Source: Asterias amurensis (lineage: Eukaryota; Echinodermata; Asteroidea; Forcipulatida; Asteriidae). Taken from it: 64,000 nucleotides of DNA. The stretch lies in the NCBI RefSeq assembly GCF_032118995.1, contig NC_092661.1:932501-996500 (forward strand), in the 5' to 3' direction. The notes under the pieces were generated by a model. The model was not told the origin of the DNA. It worked only from the letters and a program-made list of their open reading frames with translations, and ran no database searches. Within the stretch, counting starts at the first letter, position 1. Each line of letters opens with the position of its first letter. Of the stretch, positions 35,034 to 47,000 are shown piece by piece. The position numbers and the translations under genes are program-made.

Positions 35034-35119
35034 AACTTTCGGTATGGCGCCACAACTTTTCACTCATTTTTACAAAAAGGGATCTCAAGAAAAAGTGGTG
35101 GCGCCATACGGAACCTTTC
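35034..35119. repeat. Family E palindrome, copy 3, upstream of MLYCD
   Basis: AACTTTCGGTATGGCGCCAC / GTGGTGGCGCCATACGGAA. It lies about 0.65 kb above the first recognised MLYCD exon. Confidence 0.78.
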
Positions 35120-35814
35120 CATTCTTACAATACTACCGCACTTCCAAATTAAATAAGCTTTTTACCTTTACTGAAAGCAGCAGAAGTCTACGATACATTT
35201 CAACAGCCATCTACAGGTCATGAGGTTGATTGAGGACGAACATAAGTTTGATTTAATACAACTGATCTCAGATTGGGACAATATTCCGCCCACCTCCTCC
35301 ATCCACAATATGCAAGACGTTTGTTTACATGCGACTTACTGAACATCTGTGGGCTATTCCATTCTTATGTAGGTAAATAATTATGAATTGTCCCAAGCAG
35401 TCCACAACCAAAGCTGAATTTAACTTTATTTTGAGTAACAGTCAGCATTACCTATTGCATAAAAGTATGTTTATTGGAAATTTCAGTCGTTCTAAATTAA
35501 CTCTGGAGTACCAAATTGACCTGTAATTAATCAAGTTATTGCAACTTACCCCATGTAATATCGAGCATGCTTAACTAAAACCTATCGACTGGTGGCGCCC
35601 TCCATTCACTTCACACACGTGTTCAAGGCAAACAAAATTCTGCCATTACTAATTGCCTTCTTTAAAAATCTTGATGTTTTTCTTAAGAACTCCCGTTTTT
35701 GAACCGATTTTCAAATCAAAACAAATAATTTGGAATGTTGATGTACATAAACAAACATTGCCAGCGAGGCAGCAAACAAACTACGAAAAGTGCCTTATTG
35801 CACTGTTGTGATGA

Positions 35815-36130
35815 ATTGTCCACTGTAATTGGTAATTACTCCATAGGTTTAAGACCCCATATGACTTGAGAAAGAGCTGGAAAGCTGTTGATATGATAAC
35901 AAATTGTTACAAACAGCCCTCTATGAAGCAACATAGTTTTACTTTCAGGGCAGGGGTTATTTTCACCACAAAATACGAACACAATTCTTATGCAAAAATG
36001 TTTTGTTTTCTTTCATTATTTCCTTGCCAATGTCACAGGTTTGTTATGCTCAAACAAAATTGTTTAGGATACACACATTCCTCCATGCATAAAGTAAGGA
36101 CATGGTCTTTGACAATAACCAAACATGTCC
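35815..36130. mobile_element. Old family B element between MLYCD and TIMM13
   Basis: Strongly diverged, with TGTCCACTGTAATTGGTAATTACTC at one end and TCTTTGACAATAACCAAACATGTCC at the other. Confidence 0.5.
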
Positions 36131-36438
36131 AAGACGAACCATGTATAAACTAAACACAAATTAGCAGTCATTGTTATTATACTCTTAAAAAGACAAATGA
36201 AGAAACCATAACAACTCAGAAAACATTTTGTTTAATCTATAATACATGTATCAATCTCTTATAATCTTGATACTTTTATTCCTCGTTAAAATAAAATAAA
36301 AGTGACAGTTTACACTAATTTTCTAATTATATCCAAACAAAAAGTGCACCAAATACAATGTAAATTGTAAATAAGTTTTCTCAGAGTTATCTCATTTAAG
36401 GGATGGTACAGCGTTGAATTATTTAAACCTGAACAGAT

Positions 36439-36444
36439 TTTATT
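36439..36444 (-). promoter_or_regulatory. Candidate poly(A) signal of TIMM13
   Basis: AATAAA on the minus strand about 830 bases past the TIMM13 stop; I saw no nearer copy. This implies a 3' UTR far longer than the coding region. Confidence 0.35.
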
Positions 36445-36896
36445 TATACCCAAATTACAATGATTAATAGATGCCTAGAAAGTTCACACTTTTACAAACG
36501 TTGTTGCATCATGGGCACATATGAACTCAGAACAACAGAGGAAAGAACACATGAACAACAAACTATTCTCAACACCTGTGTTGGTGGTGGTGGGGGGAGG
36601 GTAGGGGGGGGGGGGAGTGAACAAATTCAACTTGACCTTAGAGGGACCTAAACTGCCAACCTCTGGATAAACATACCAACTGAGCTTTCTGGTGATGCCC
36701 TTAGCCCAGTAGTACCTGGTGTAAGTGAAGATGTTTATAATTTTTAAATATAATTTTCAGAGTGTCGGCCGGATGGGTTTCAATGTCTTATTATGGTAAA
36801 CAAAAACATTTTAAAAATCAAACAAAATCAATAAGTTCAAGGATCTATATGGAAACATTATATCCCTGCACTGTTGCAGAATAAATTAATCACTCG

Positions 36897-36963
36897 GTGA
36901 AATCTGGACTATTCCATTTCACTCCGCTTCACCTCCTGAAATGGAATAGTCCAGACTTCACCA
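36897..36963. repeat. 67-bp hairpin below TIMM13
   Basis: GGTGAAATCTGGACTATTCC / GGAATAGTCCAGACTTCACC arms; within the likely TIMM13 3' UTR. Confidence 0.75.
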
Positions 36964-37274
36964 TGTAACTTCTATATTTGAAAATAATGCTTAGCCACTG
37001 TAAGAACAAAAATGCAAAACTTAAGTCCCATTTATATCCTTTCAAGAATTAAGGTAGTTAAAAAACTATGGACAACCAGTTATTTGTCCAAAACACCACA
37101 CAAGTTCTTAAAACAAAATCTATCCTCCGAGTTATCTAAGAGCCCCGTCAGGCAAGGAGTTCCCTAGAATGACTTCCATCCCTTGCACTCTTAGATATTC
37201 CATTTCTGTTGAGGGATGCCTCGCATTGGGGCAGTAACGGTGAAGGGACAGGTGTGATTACAGCGAGCCTTTCA

Positions 37275-39029
37275 TCACATTTTATGGTGTTCTCGTTGTA
37301 GCCGCTGATTGTACGTTCTTGAGACTGTGTTCCAAGCATCCATATATCGATCCATACAGAAGGCTAGGCATTTCTATTAGATGAAAAATAAATAAATAAA
37401 ACATGTTTATCTCAGTAACTTACAACAGGTGTTAAAATATCAATCATAGGGCACTAGAGTAGACACTAGTATTGGTAATTGTCAAAGACCAGTCTTCTCA
37501 CTTGGTGTATCTCATAATTATGCACAAATTAACAAACCTGTGAAAATTTGAGCTCAATTGGTCGTCGAAGTTGCGAGACAATAATGAAAGAAAAAACACC
37601 CTTGTCACACAAAGTTGTGTGCTTTCAGATGCTTGATTTCGTGACCTCAAAATCTAATTCTGAGGTCTCAAAATCATATTCGTGGAAAATAATTATTTAC
37701 CTGTTCTGAGGAATCTAAATTGGTGCCTGGTTTGTTCACACATTTCTTGAAGCATTTATCGGTCATTCTCTGCAAAGTAAAAGGATAAGAGAGTAAAATT
37801 ATTATTACTAAGTATATATTTTTTTAGAAAATATGAGAACTCAGAATAGTAGGTGATTTTCAAGCTATTTTGTTATTTTGTTTTTTTCATTAATTGGGGA
37901 ATGTTTAGACTTGGGTTTACAGAGTCATATTAATTAGCCCAAAATAAGTAGTGTTCATTCACTTCATTTATACTGAGTGAATTTGAAATATTTATGGCCG
38001 GCTCGACGCTTACAAAATCATAGCAAATCGCCAAACAAAAACACGATCTATTCAACATGTACATGTACAATGTTTGCCAGCAGGGAAGCTGGAGGTTGTT
38101 CTAAAAACTTGGCTGCACAGCACAGTGGTTAGAGCATTATTGTCATCAAACACCATAATATAACTGACATTTTTAACCCATTCAAAGGGATCAAGGGTGT
38201 TAAAAATTAAATATGTGAATATATATTAAGGGACGAGTTGACTTATTTTAATGATCATAAATTATTATATGATATTGTAATTTACAATGTAAAACATGTA
38301 CAGCCAACATGTGTTGTTTTCCTATGTTAATTGTTAGTGCTGTTGGCAATCGAGATCTGAAAAAACAATCACCGAGTAATTATATTATTATTAATATTAT
38401 TAATAATAATATAATTACTCGGTGATTGTTTTTTAATAATATTAAGACCATCATTTTCATTTTGCAAATATTATATAGCACTTCCATTCCAGTTCCAAGA
38501 CCAAGCAATATGAAGTTCCATTCATTATTAATACTTGTTATTGATGGAAAATCTCTTGTCCACGAAACGGCTATCGACTGGATTGGAATTGGATAACTAA
38601 TTAATTATTAAATAATAGTACTAGGCCCTACTACTATATTAAAAATTTAAAACTATAATACTAGTATAACTTACTAATGAATTTTTGTCAAGGGCATGCA
38701 GCAAGGCCAAGACCAGGGGCAAAAGAGACCATGGTATCTGTGTAATTACATGCCTGCTGTGTTGATTTGTAATAAAATATAGTTAGTTGTATGTATGATG
38801 TAACCACTCAGTCATATGATGTTGTATGTCAATGGCAAATGCTATGCAGTGCAGTGGTGCAGCAGAGCAGTGCAGTGGGGGTATTGCGAACTTGTGCATG
38901 GACTTCCAAACTAACCTGGAGAAGTTCTTGAGCATTCGCCAAGGCAATCTGCGTCTTGACTTGATCCATAATCTGTCCCCGCTGGGCATTGTCCAGCTTA
39001 CCACCTGAAGGTTGCGAAGAAAAATCCAT
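37275..39029 (-). CDS. TIMM13: Mitochondrial import inner membrane translocase subunit Tim13, complete
   Basis: Small Tim chaperone of the intermembrane space; with Tim8 it escorts hydrophobic precursors such as Tim23 to the inner membrane. 93 residues (human 95). Exons 39029-38916, 37769-37701, 37373-37275, all phase 0 with AG/GT borders (first donor GTTAGT). The twin CX3C motif is intact: Cys44/48 (CFKKC) and Cys63/67 (CLAFC), 14 residues apart, giving the two disulfides of the small Tim fold. Flanking family residues [19 protein letters not shown] and [13 protein letters not shown] are present. The ATG at 39029 is the first in frame and gives the usual N-terminal length. Intron 2 (326 bp) is mostly a truncated mobile element ending about 10 bases from exon 2. 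A minus-strand AATAAA lies at 36439-36444. Confidence 0.97.
37462..37690. mobile_element. Family B MITE fragment filling TIMM13 intron 2
   Basis: Starts AGACACTAGTATTGGTAATTG, runs through the GACCTCAAAATC hairpin and is cut at CGTGGAAAAT, about 10 bases from the donor of exon 2 (37700). Confidence 0.8.
38360..38433. repeat. Perfect 74-bp hairpin, in TIMM13 intron 1
   Basis: AAAAACAATCACCGAGTAAT / ATTACTCGGTGATTGTTTTT around an ATTATTAATATTATTAAT centre. Confidence 0.8.
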
Positions 39030-39382
39030 TTTTCCCTTCTGGAAATTATTTTTCGCCGGTATTATCGACTTGCACGTGAAAATTCCAATGGTCTCAATGT
39101 ATAGCGCCCTCTGTTGTCTTTAGCGGGACGAATGGCCAAGGTTTACACAGCGCCCTCTAATGTTAGAAACATCCCTTTTCGAAACCAAGTTTAGACTGGC
39201 CCCCCCTGTCTTCAGCCTCGGAATGATGTTCAGGCTAAACCAAATTTAGCTTCGGCTCTTCGGCTGAGTCGTTATTTTATAGACTTTAGATTTTATCGAT
39301 TTGTAAAACGGTTCGTGTATAGGAAATAAATGTGTGACTTTGTCAAGTCACTGTAATTATTTTGAACCAACAAAATTAAAAT

Positions 39383-40147
39383 GGTGACTGCTCTATATTC
39401 CGACATCCCTATGATCCGACACCCCTATGTTCCGACACCTCTATGTTCCGACACCCCTATATTCCGACAACTCAACCTATACTCCGACGCCCCTATGTTC
39501 CGACACCCCTATATTCCGACACCCCTATGTTCCGACCCCCTTCCAACGACCCAAACACCCCTATGTTCCGACACCCCTATGTTCCGACAACCTGCACCAA
39601 TATTTTGTGTTTGTCATTTGTTTTTTAACGGTGCGACTTAAGGAAACTTCACCCGACCGCAATTTAGTCCATAAACGTACCGGTAACCTATCTTTATGTA
39701 GCAGTAGAGGGTTGGAATCTTTATTAATTGAAGGCTCATGAAATGTTATCAACACGTCGGACACGCATCTAACAATAGCAAAGCACCGATTATCTTAATT
39801 TGATTCCATCATTTTTAAAACAGTACAAATTCATCTTATGAATGTTCAAACCTAATCCCGGCCGAAATTCACCGGGAAACCTGGCTGTAAAACAAGTTGT
39901 GTTGTTATTGATCAACAGAGTAATAATGTGCGAAACAACTTGTCGGAACATAGGGGTGTCGGAACATAGGGGTGTTGGAATATAGGGGTGTCGGAACATA
40001 GGGGTGTCGGAATATAGGTTCAGTTGTCGGAACATAGGGGTGTCGGAATATAGGGGTGTCGGAATATAGGGGTGTCGGAATATAGGCTGAATTGTCGGAA
40101 CATAGGGGTGTCGGAACATAGGGGTGTCGGAATATAGGTGTGTAACC
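39383..40147. mobile_element. TU-like foldback transposon with tandem-repeat arms
   Basis: Inverted arms at about 39390-39592 and 39940-40140 consist of imperfect 16-bp tandem units (CCTATGTTCCGACACC and variants with ATATTCC). They read in opposite directions and flank a unique middle of about 340 bp. The outer ends are GGTGACTG... and ...GTGTAACC, extended inverted repeats. The element is flanked on both sides by the identical octamer ATTAAAAT (39375-39382 and 40148-40155), a target duplication. This architecture, with outer arms built of short tandem repeats and an 8-bp duplication, is that of sea urchin TU elements as I recall them. No transposase is present. Confidence 0.88.
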
Positions 40148-40159
40148 ATTAAAATAGCA

Positions 40160-43100
40160 GAATAATAAAACACTCGATACATATGATATATTTCCTTATG
40201 TCTCTTTATTTATTCAAATATCTTAATCTCATCTGATTTATTTATTAAATATCATACAGCACTATTAATTTAGCAAACTCCAATTTTTCTTAGTAAAATA
40301 TCTTTGTATTTTCCAATAATCAAATAATTAGTATTTGAAAGCAAATTAAACATTCTTATTTCTATAATACGTACTTAATTTGTACAACTCCTTTCCACCA
40401 TATAAATGTGGAAAACATTTCTAAAACTGATGGGCAATATTTAAAAGAATCCATCAATTGGGAAAAATCCCACTCGTGGTTTCACAATCTTGAACGACAC
40501 AAAACAAACAAAAACACACTTTCAAATTATTTATGCTACATGTATAGACAAAACACACATGGTGAACCAACCTAAAAGATAAACCAACCTAACAGAGTTT
40601 TATCTTAAAAGGAAAAATTAATTTCAACAATTTGGTTTTGGTTTTCTCCTCTGTAGAGACAAGTTCTGGCAATGAGTTCAGATCTTAATTCCTCTAGTTC
40701 GTTCTGGCAAGCATTACACACACCTTAGAGAACTAAAAAGAAGAAACTTCAGAAAGTTATGCCAAGAACCAACCTGTAAGCATCATTTTAATGTATTGTT
40801 GCTTGGGTATGTTAAATAAATTATTATTGACCCCAACTACACTGTATTCAACAATAAGTAAAATACAGTTGTGCCAAAAAAGAAACAAAATGTTTAAGGT
40901 CCTGACTTTTTGAAAAAAGGGAAGGAGTTTTTTGTTCCCCCAAAAAGTAGGACATTATGGAGGTCATTTCGTATTAAGTACATTTGATGACCCATTGAGC
41001 CCAAATTTTAAAGGTTTGTTATTTTATGCAGAGTTGGGGTACAGCAATTGAGAAGACTGGTCTTTGACAATTACCAAAGGTGTCCAGTGCATTTAAAACT
41101 AGTCAACATGTCAGTGAAATTAACTGAACCAACAATGAGAAAAAAAAGCACCGCCCCATTGCCAAAGTCAAGTAACTTCACTTCAAATTAATTTGCTTTC
41201 GCAAGAGTTTCACAGTCTGGTTTCAGACATGTTTTCTTTAAATTAAATTGAAAGTTTTTATTTTAAGTCTACATACAGATTGTGCTACTGGTCTAAAGTG
41301 CCCAGTACATAAAGTTCAGCTGAGATAACAAATGTACATAAATCACAACCAAGTTTTTAAAAAATTAGTTTGTATATGAAATTACAACTACTTGTTATTT
41401 TATTGAAATTTTGGGGAAAAGTTATTTAAGTACAAATTCTAAACCTTAATTTGTTATTAACTTATGTGCTTCTAATTTGTTTGGATGTCACTCCTGTGTG
41501 TGTTTAATATTTCTTTGTAAAACACAGATTTAGTATAAAAACAAAAATCCCAATAGCGGAAAAGCAGTTAAACATAAAAACTTGAAAGTGGTGCAAAGGG
41601 AACTTTGTTGGAATAAGGGATTAATAAAACATATTAGGGAAGTGTTTCGCTTAACCTGCCTACTGTGTGACCATTAAATTTATTCCAGACCCCAATACGA
41701 TATCATCTAGACAGTACACAGTCAACCCTCTTACTGACTTACTGACTGACCATTCAAAATCCACTGTGGTTTGGAATGATAGAAAATGTCTAGTTCATCT
41801 TTTTTTTCTTTGTATCTCCGACATGTGTTAAAATGACCCATAATTTCTATTTAACTAAAATTGAAACACAAGTCTGTGTATACTATTTCGGGATGTATTT
41901 AAACAAAATGTGCATTTCACATTGCCAATCTATAATTTATTATTTATCATACTTTAGAATAATATATACAATATTATATTAGTAATTAATTGTATCCAAC
42001 AAAAGTGATAATATCATAACACTGACTAACACCAATATAAATATTTCATGCAAAAAAGTCAACAAAATTTGTCTCAACTATGCATGCTTCTTTATATTGT
42101 TGGTGGTGAGTATACTGCAAGTACAAGTCCCTCACCATTCTAAATGACTGTATTGCAAAAAATATGAACGATAATGCAACAAGTAAAAACAATATCTTTT
42201 CTTCTTGCAAATTTACGTGAAATATTTGAAACAAACGCAGAAAATTTCAACTTTAAAAACTAACTGACTCAACAAGTTACCAAGACGATCTTGGCATGGA
42301 CCCATGTTAGTTTTTGTATGCTATTTATGCAATGGTAGAGAATTGAAACATGGAGTATACCAGCCTTCTGTGCATGTTGTGTAAAAAAAATTGAGTTCAT
42401 AAAAAATGAGACAACCGGGATCATGAGAAAAGTTTTGACAGTGCAAAGATCTGTCTCTGGGCCGGTCAGTTTAACCTAAGCCCAATTTTATAAATCTGTT
42501 TAGCAGAAAATACTGTTTATTAGATGTTAAATTTGCATCAGGGATAAAGAATATTCATTTGGTTTTACCCATTAACTGCTTAGCAAATTCGTTTGCTTAT
42601 CAAATAATGAAAGTTGCAAACATGTAAACTTTATGGAGTTTAAGATGGTAACCAGTTTTTGTTAAGCAAGGTTTTCCTGTACTTACTTATTATGCTTACA
42701 GGCTTTATTAAATTTGGCCTTGACAATTGACTCATTAGGAATGAATATTATAGAATATGGAATTATCAAAAACATTGGAATGCTCGAAATGCAACTATAT
42801 ATATTTATAAAAGTTGACTGGCGCAATATCCTACTCAAAGTAGGTCACAGCTTATAGGCCAATAAAGATGTTGCTAAAATGACGCTAACAAATACCACAA
42901 TTTAGTGAAAGCTTTTTGGCACATGCAAACTCAGACTAAATCAACCTTTGGTGTTTCTAAGACGCAACTACTTATTTCAAAGGAAACTAGTTTCCATAGT
43001 TTGAGCGATGATCTGCTGTTGCTTTGAACCTACAATAACTAAACAAACTAATAGCAGCCTGACATTTCGAGCCTAGCAGAGTCTTTCTCAAAGGCTACAA

Positions 43101-43835
43101 GGGCAAAATACCGCTTTAGCCTTTGAGAAGAGCTCTGCTAGGGTCAAATGTAAGGCCGCTAACTATTTTTTTGTATTTTATATTATAGGTTCTTTTAGCC
43201 GGTAAGCAGTTTGCAACTGTTAATTCTATTTCCGAAAACACAAAAATTTACAGATCTAACAACTCCACCGTATAAGGCACATATTTAAAAAATACTTTTG
43301 GAATAAACAAGGAATGGTTTGAAGGGTCTTTCGGAAGGGCATTTAGGGTTCTACCCTCAAAGTCTTTAATGGAACAGTCTTTATAATGGTGACAGTGTGT
43401 GGATTATACAGCTCAAGAGGTCATTGGAATGATTCATTATAGAAAAAGGGATATATTATCTGCCACCAGTTCTACTGCAGTTGCTGGAATAATTTCTACG
43501 GAATGTTTTTCTGGGGCATTATGGAAATGGCTGATCTTGTTATAATCCAAATGCATGTCAGTTTTTTCTCCGTTTGTGTTCAAGTAATTTAGAAATGTTG
43601 AAATGTTCTTTTGGTCAAACAAACTGACCGTTATGCCATGCCAAAGGACCATTCAACCAAATCTACCCAAAGTCCCAACATTGACCAGTAACCTTAGGTT
43701 GACCAAAGCAGGCGTGGAATTTCATCTATCAAAGGGCAATGCTATTTTTTTTGGTTTACAAAGGGCACTTCCATTGGAAAATCCCGAGGTATACATGAAA
43801 CTTTTTAAGGGGCACCAAAGCCAAGACAAGGTCAG
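40160..43835 (-). other. Spacer below SH3KBP1, possibly long 3' UTR; no gene seen
   Basis: AT-rich sequence downstream of the SH3KBP1 stop with several minus-strand AATAAA hexamers (for example 41936-41941, and two overlapping at 40203-40212). It holds a fragment of the TTAA-class family B at about 40975-41097, an H-family palindrome at 42479-42718 and hammerhead-like remnants near 43065-43160. Nothing protein-coding is convincing. Confidence 0.4.
42479..42718. mobile_element. Family H palindromic MITE, no clear target duplication
   Basis: AGCCCAATTTTATAAATCTG ... GGCTTTATTAAATTTGGCC. Confidence 0.6.
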
Positions 43836-43935
43836 CCAATGACCTAAGATTGACCCCATTACATACAACTAATGGGCCCCCATTCCTACATGTCCTTTCC
43901 TGGGACAAGTTTTTTAATGCCATCCAGCTCTGTAT
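43836..43935 (-). pseudogene. Duplicated fragment of the SH3KBP1 last exon and adjoining 3' sequence
   Basis: The stretch 43881-43931 repeats 44011-44063, the end of the last coding exon with its stop. Read on the minus strand it gives ELDGIKKLVPGKDM then stop, against VELDRIKKLVLEKD then stop in the real exon. The following noncoding sequence (GACCTAAGATTGACCCCAT on the plus strand) is also present twice, at about 43840 and 43954. This is a partial tandem duplication about 115-130 bases apart. It lies in the likely 3' UTR. A CAG precedes it, but the phase does not fit the previous exon, so I do not read it as an alternative exon. Confidence 0.75.
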
Positions 43936-44020
43936 TACCTAAGCTTGAACCATGACCTAAGATTGACCCCATGACCTCCAGTTGACCCCATGACTTAACC
44001 CCCCCCCCCCCATTCCTACA

Positions 44021-47000
44021 TCAGTCTTTCTCTAGGACCAGTTTCTTAATGCGATCCAATTCTACCTGCATTGCCATTCTGAACTTCTTCTCTTCATCGA
44101 GCTCAGTCATCAGCTTAACGACCTCTTTCTTCATGTCGGACCTGACGCTAACCATCTGATCCTGAAGTGTCTTAATATCTTTCTTGAGCTCCTCCACCTG
44201 GAAGAAAGTTAAAGAAAGAAAGAAAAAAAACAGGACAAAAGAAAGTTACAAACATGGTTAAGCTTAAAGCCATTGGACACTTTCGGTAAAGAAAATTTTT
44301 TTTAAAGTTCACAGATTTACAAATAATTTACAGGGTTTACAGAAGGTAATGGCAAAAGACTTCTCTTGAATTATTATTCAATGAAGTGCTTTACGTTTGG
44401 AGAAAACATTAAAACAATATCAATTCTTGATATCGAGAATTACGGATTATGTTTTCCTGTTATGTTCTCCCGACTCCGATGACCGATTGAGCCTAAATTT
44501 TCACAGGTTTGTTATACACGCAGTGTGGGCCTTGGACAATACCGTTTACCTAAAGTGTCCAATGGCTTTAACTAGTCCCATTTAGGACACTTAAGCAAGA
44601 CACTTGTGTCATTATGCAAGACACTCGATCATTATTATACGTCCTTTGGATGGTGTGTAAAGCCCTAGATCCTGTGTGTTGTGCAACACGTAAAAGAACC
44701 TGGAGCACTTATCATAACGAGAAGGGGGTTCCCACCAGTGTTCCTGGTTTGGTTGGCAGCATGTTGCACCACAGCACCTTTTAAAGGCAGTGGACACTAT
44801 TGGTAATTACTCAAAATATTTATTGGTTTTAAACCTTTCTTGGTGACGAGTAATGGGGAGAGGTTGATGGTATAAAACATTGTGAGAAACGGCTCCCTCT
44901 GAAGTGCCATAGTTTTCGAGAAAGAAGTAATTTTCCACGAATTTGATTTTGAGACCTCAGATTTAGAACTTGAGGTCTCGAAATCAACCATCTAAACGCA
45001 CACAATTTCATGTGACAAGGGTTATTTTTCTTTCATTATTATCTCGCAACTTCGATGACTGATTGAGCTCAAATTTTTACAGGTTTGTTATTTGATGCAT
45101 ATGTTGAGATACACCAACTGTGAAGGCTAGTCTTTGACAATTACCAATAGTGTCCACTGTCTTTAAACCATTGCATGGTGCTATGTAACGGAAATGGTTC
45201 GATACTTTCCACAATACCTTGCAGGAAAATACTAAGATTGCTGTGACTTGAGCGTCATTGAGCGACAGATATTGAGCGCTATATATGTCGCTTTGGAAGC
45301 CCCTTATAAATGCCTGTATAATTAGCTGTATTGATATGGCGCACTGCCTATGGCAGCAGGGCTACATATAGTAACAGCAAACCTAAACACACGATGTGTA
45401 TTTTGTATTAGCCGTACCTGTGCATTGGACGCATTTTTGTTATCAGATATCAAACTGGTTGGTCGTTTTTTCACGGCGCTGGAGGAATCCGTCTGTCCCT
45501 TGGAGTTTGTGACAGTCACTGAAGGTGACTGGGCTGTGACGATTCCTGTCAAGGGACCGATCGGAGAAGACTTCGGCCGGGGTGGAGGCGCTGCGGTGCC
45601 ATTTTCGACGAGCGGCTGCGGAAGGAATGAGTTCATGTAAAAGATGTCACTCAAGAACACCCTTTTCAAATTCAAAAGAGCTCCATGGATAACAATTTGT
45701 GAAAACAACATATATAATTTGCAGAGAAGCAAAGAACCCATGGTGCAGCCATCTTGTGGGCAGATCCCCTGTATACAATGTGTAAGGTTGCTCATTTGAC
45801 TAAAATGGGAACCAGATGCTGGTCTTGGTTTTGTGTTTGCCGTGTGTGACATGACTATTTGGCCGTAGTTGTGTGAGCGATGATCTCACTACAGCAATAG
45901 CCATAACATAGTTATGCAATGAGTGCAGACCTAAGGCTGAGTCACACTGCAGCGATAACCATAACTATCACGACGCACAGAGAACGCATTTTATTGGTTG
46001 AATTGCTCCACGCAAAATACACACACGCTCATTCAACTAATAGAATGCATTCTCTTTGCGTCGTTGTCGTTCTCGTTATCACTGCAGTGGGACCGGGCCT
46101 TTAAGACTGGTCTCAAGCTCCAAACCAGACTGGTCTAGAGTTAAATTTTTGCTCGTCATCGTACCAGACATTATTCAAATCTAACTTGCAAATGGCTTAA
46201 TATAGAAGTGGCCAGAGCTATAGACAATGTCATAGCAACATCCAGAGTGACTTTCGAAGGGGCACCAAGGCCATGACCAGGGCATAAGAGGCTGTGGCCT
46301 CCATGAGTTATTTCAGGCCTGTATTGTCTTCATAGATGAGGGAACAAGATGGCTGCACCAAGGTTCAAGACTACACTTTATTGTTGCTTAGAGGGAGAAT
46401 GCAGTGTTGTCAAGGTTGCAGTGCATGGTCATACTAAACAGGAGTGCTTGGCAGTGCAGTATACAATACAAGCTGGGTAATCATAGCAGCAGGGCGAGTT
46501 GATTTGCGGTAATCTACATGTATGTGACGATTAAATCATCCAAATAGGTTTTTAGGTTTGCCACAAGGTCAACAAAATTGGCTCATAGAATGGAAAAAAG
46601 GGACAAAAATTGCAAAATATTCCCTGACTTTTGTACTCACGTCTTTGTCTCAGCACAAGTGCACACATTTAAAAAAAAAAAACAAGCGTGGGCAAAAAAA
46701 AACAAAATAAAAAATATCCTCACTCTGTTTAGGGTGTACGATATCGATGAAAAGGAAACTGTGTGTGTTTTGAAGATGAGCCACTTCAGATTTTTAAATG
46801 CAAACTTAAAAAAATAAGCAATCCACACATGGTGTTCCTGCAAACTATCAATATTTACCATGTTTACCAGTTAATATTCTAGTAGTCATAAGACAAAAAT
46901 AATATGTAACTGAAACCAAAATTAAAAACCAAATGAAAGCAAAATCAGAAAGAAAAACAAAATAATGAAGCTTTATTTGCTTGACTTTAAATTAAAATAA

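Larger units (their letters stand above)
34437..37274. other. Spacer between MLYCD and TIMM13
   Basis: Should contain the MLYCD promoter and the TIMM13 3' UTR. Holds two hairpins and an E-family palindrome near MLYCD, an old family B copy and a G-rich run at 36590. No CpG island or TATA box stands out, and there is no gene I can support. Confidence 0.4.

Noticed and set aside
34785-35063. 92-codon minus-strand frame with several Trp and Tyr upstream of MLYCD
   Set aside because: It overlaps two palindromes, has no convincing donor in the phase needed by the MLYCD exon, and matches no family I know.
39427-40182. Open frames of 104 and 130 codons with repeating TPMFRHPYVPT words
   Set aside because: They are translations of the 16-bp tandem repeats in the foldback element; the same repeat is open in all three frames.
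43878-43935. Alternative last exon of SH3KBP1
   Set aside because: A CAG precedes the duplicate, but joining it to the previous exon would shift the frame.
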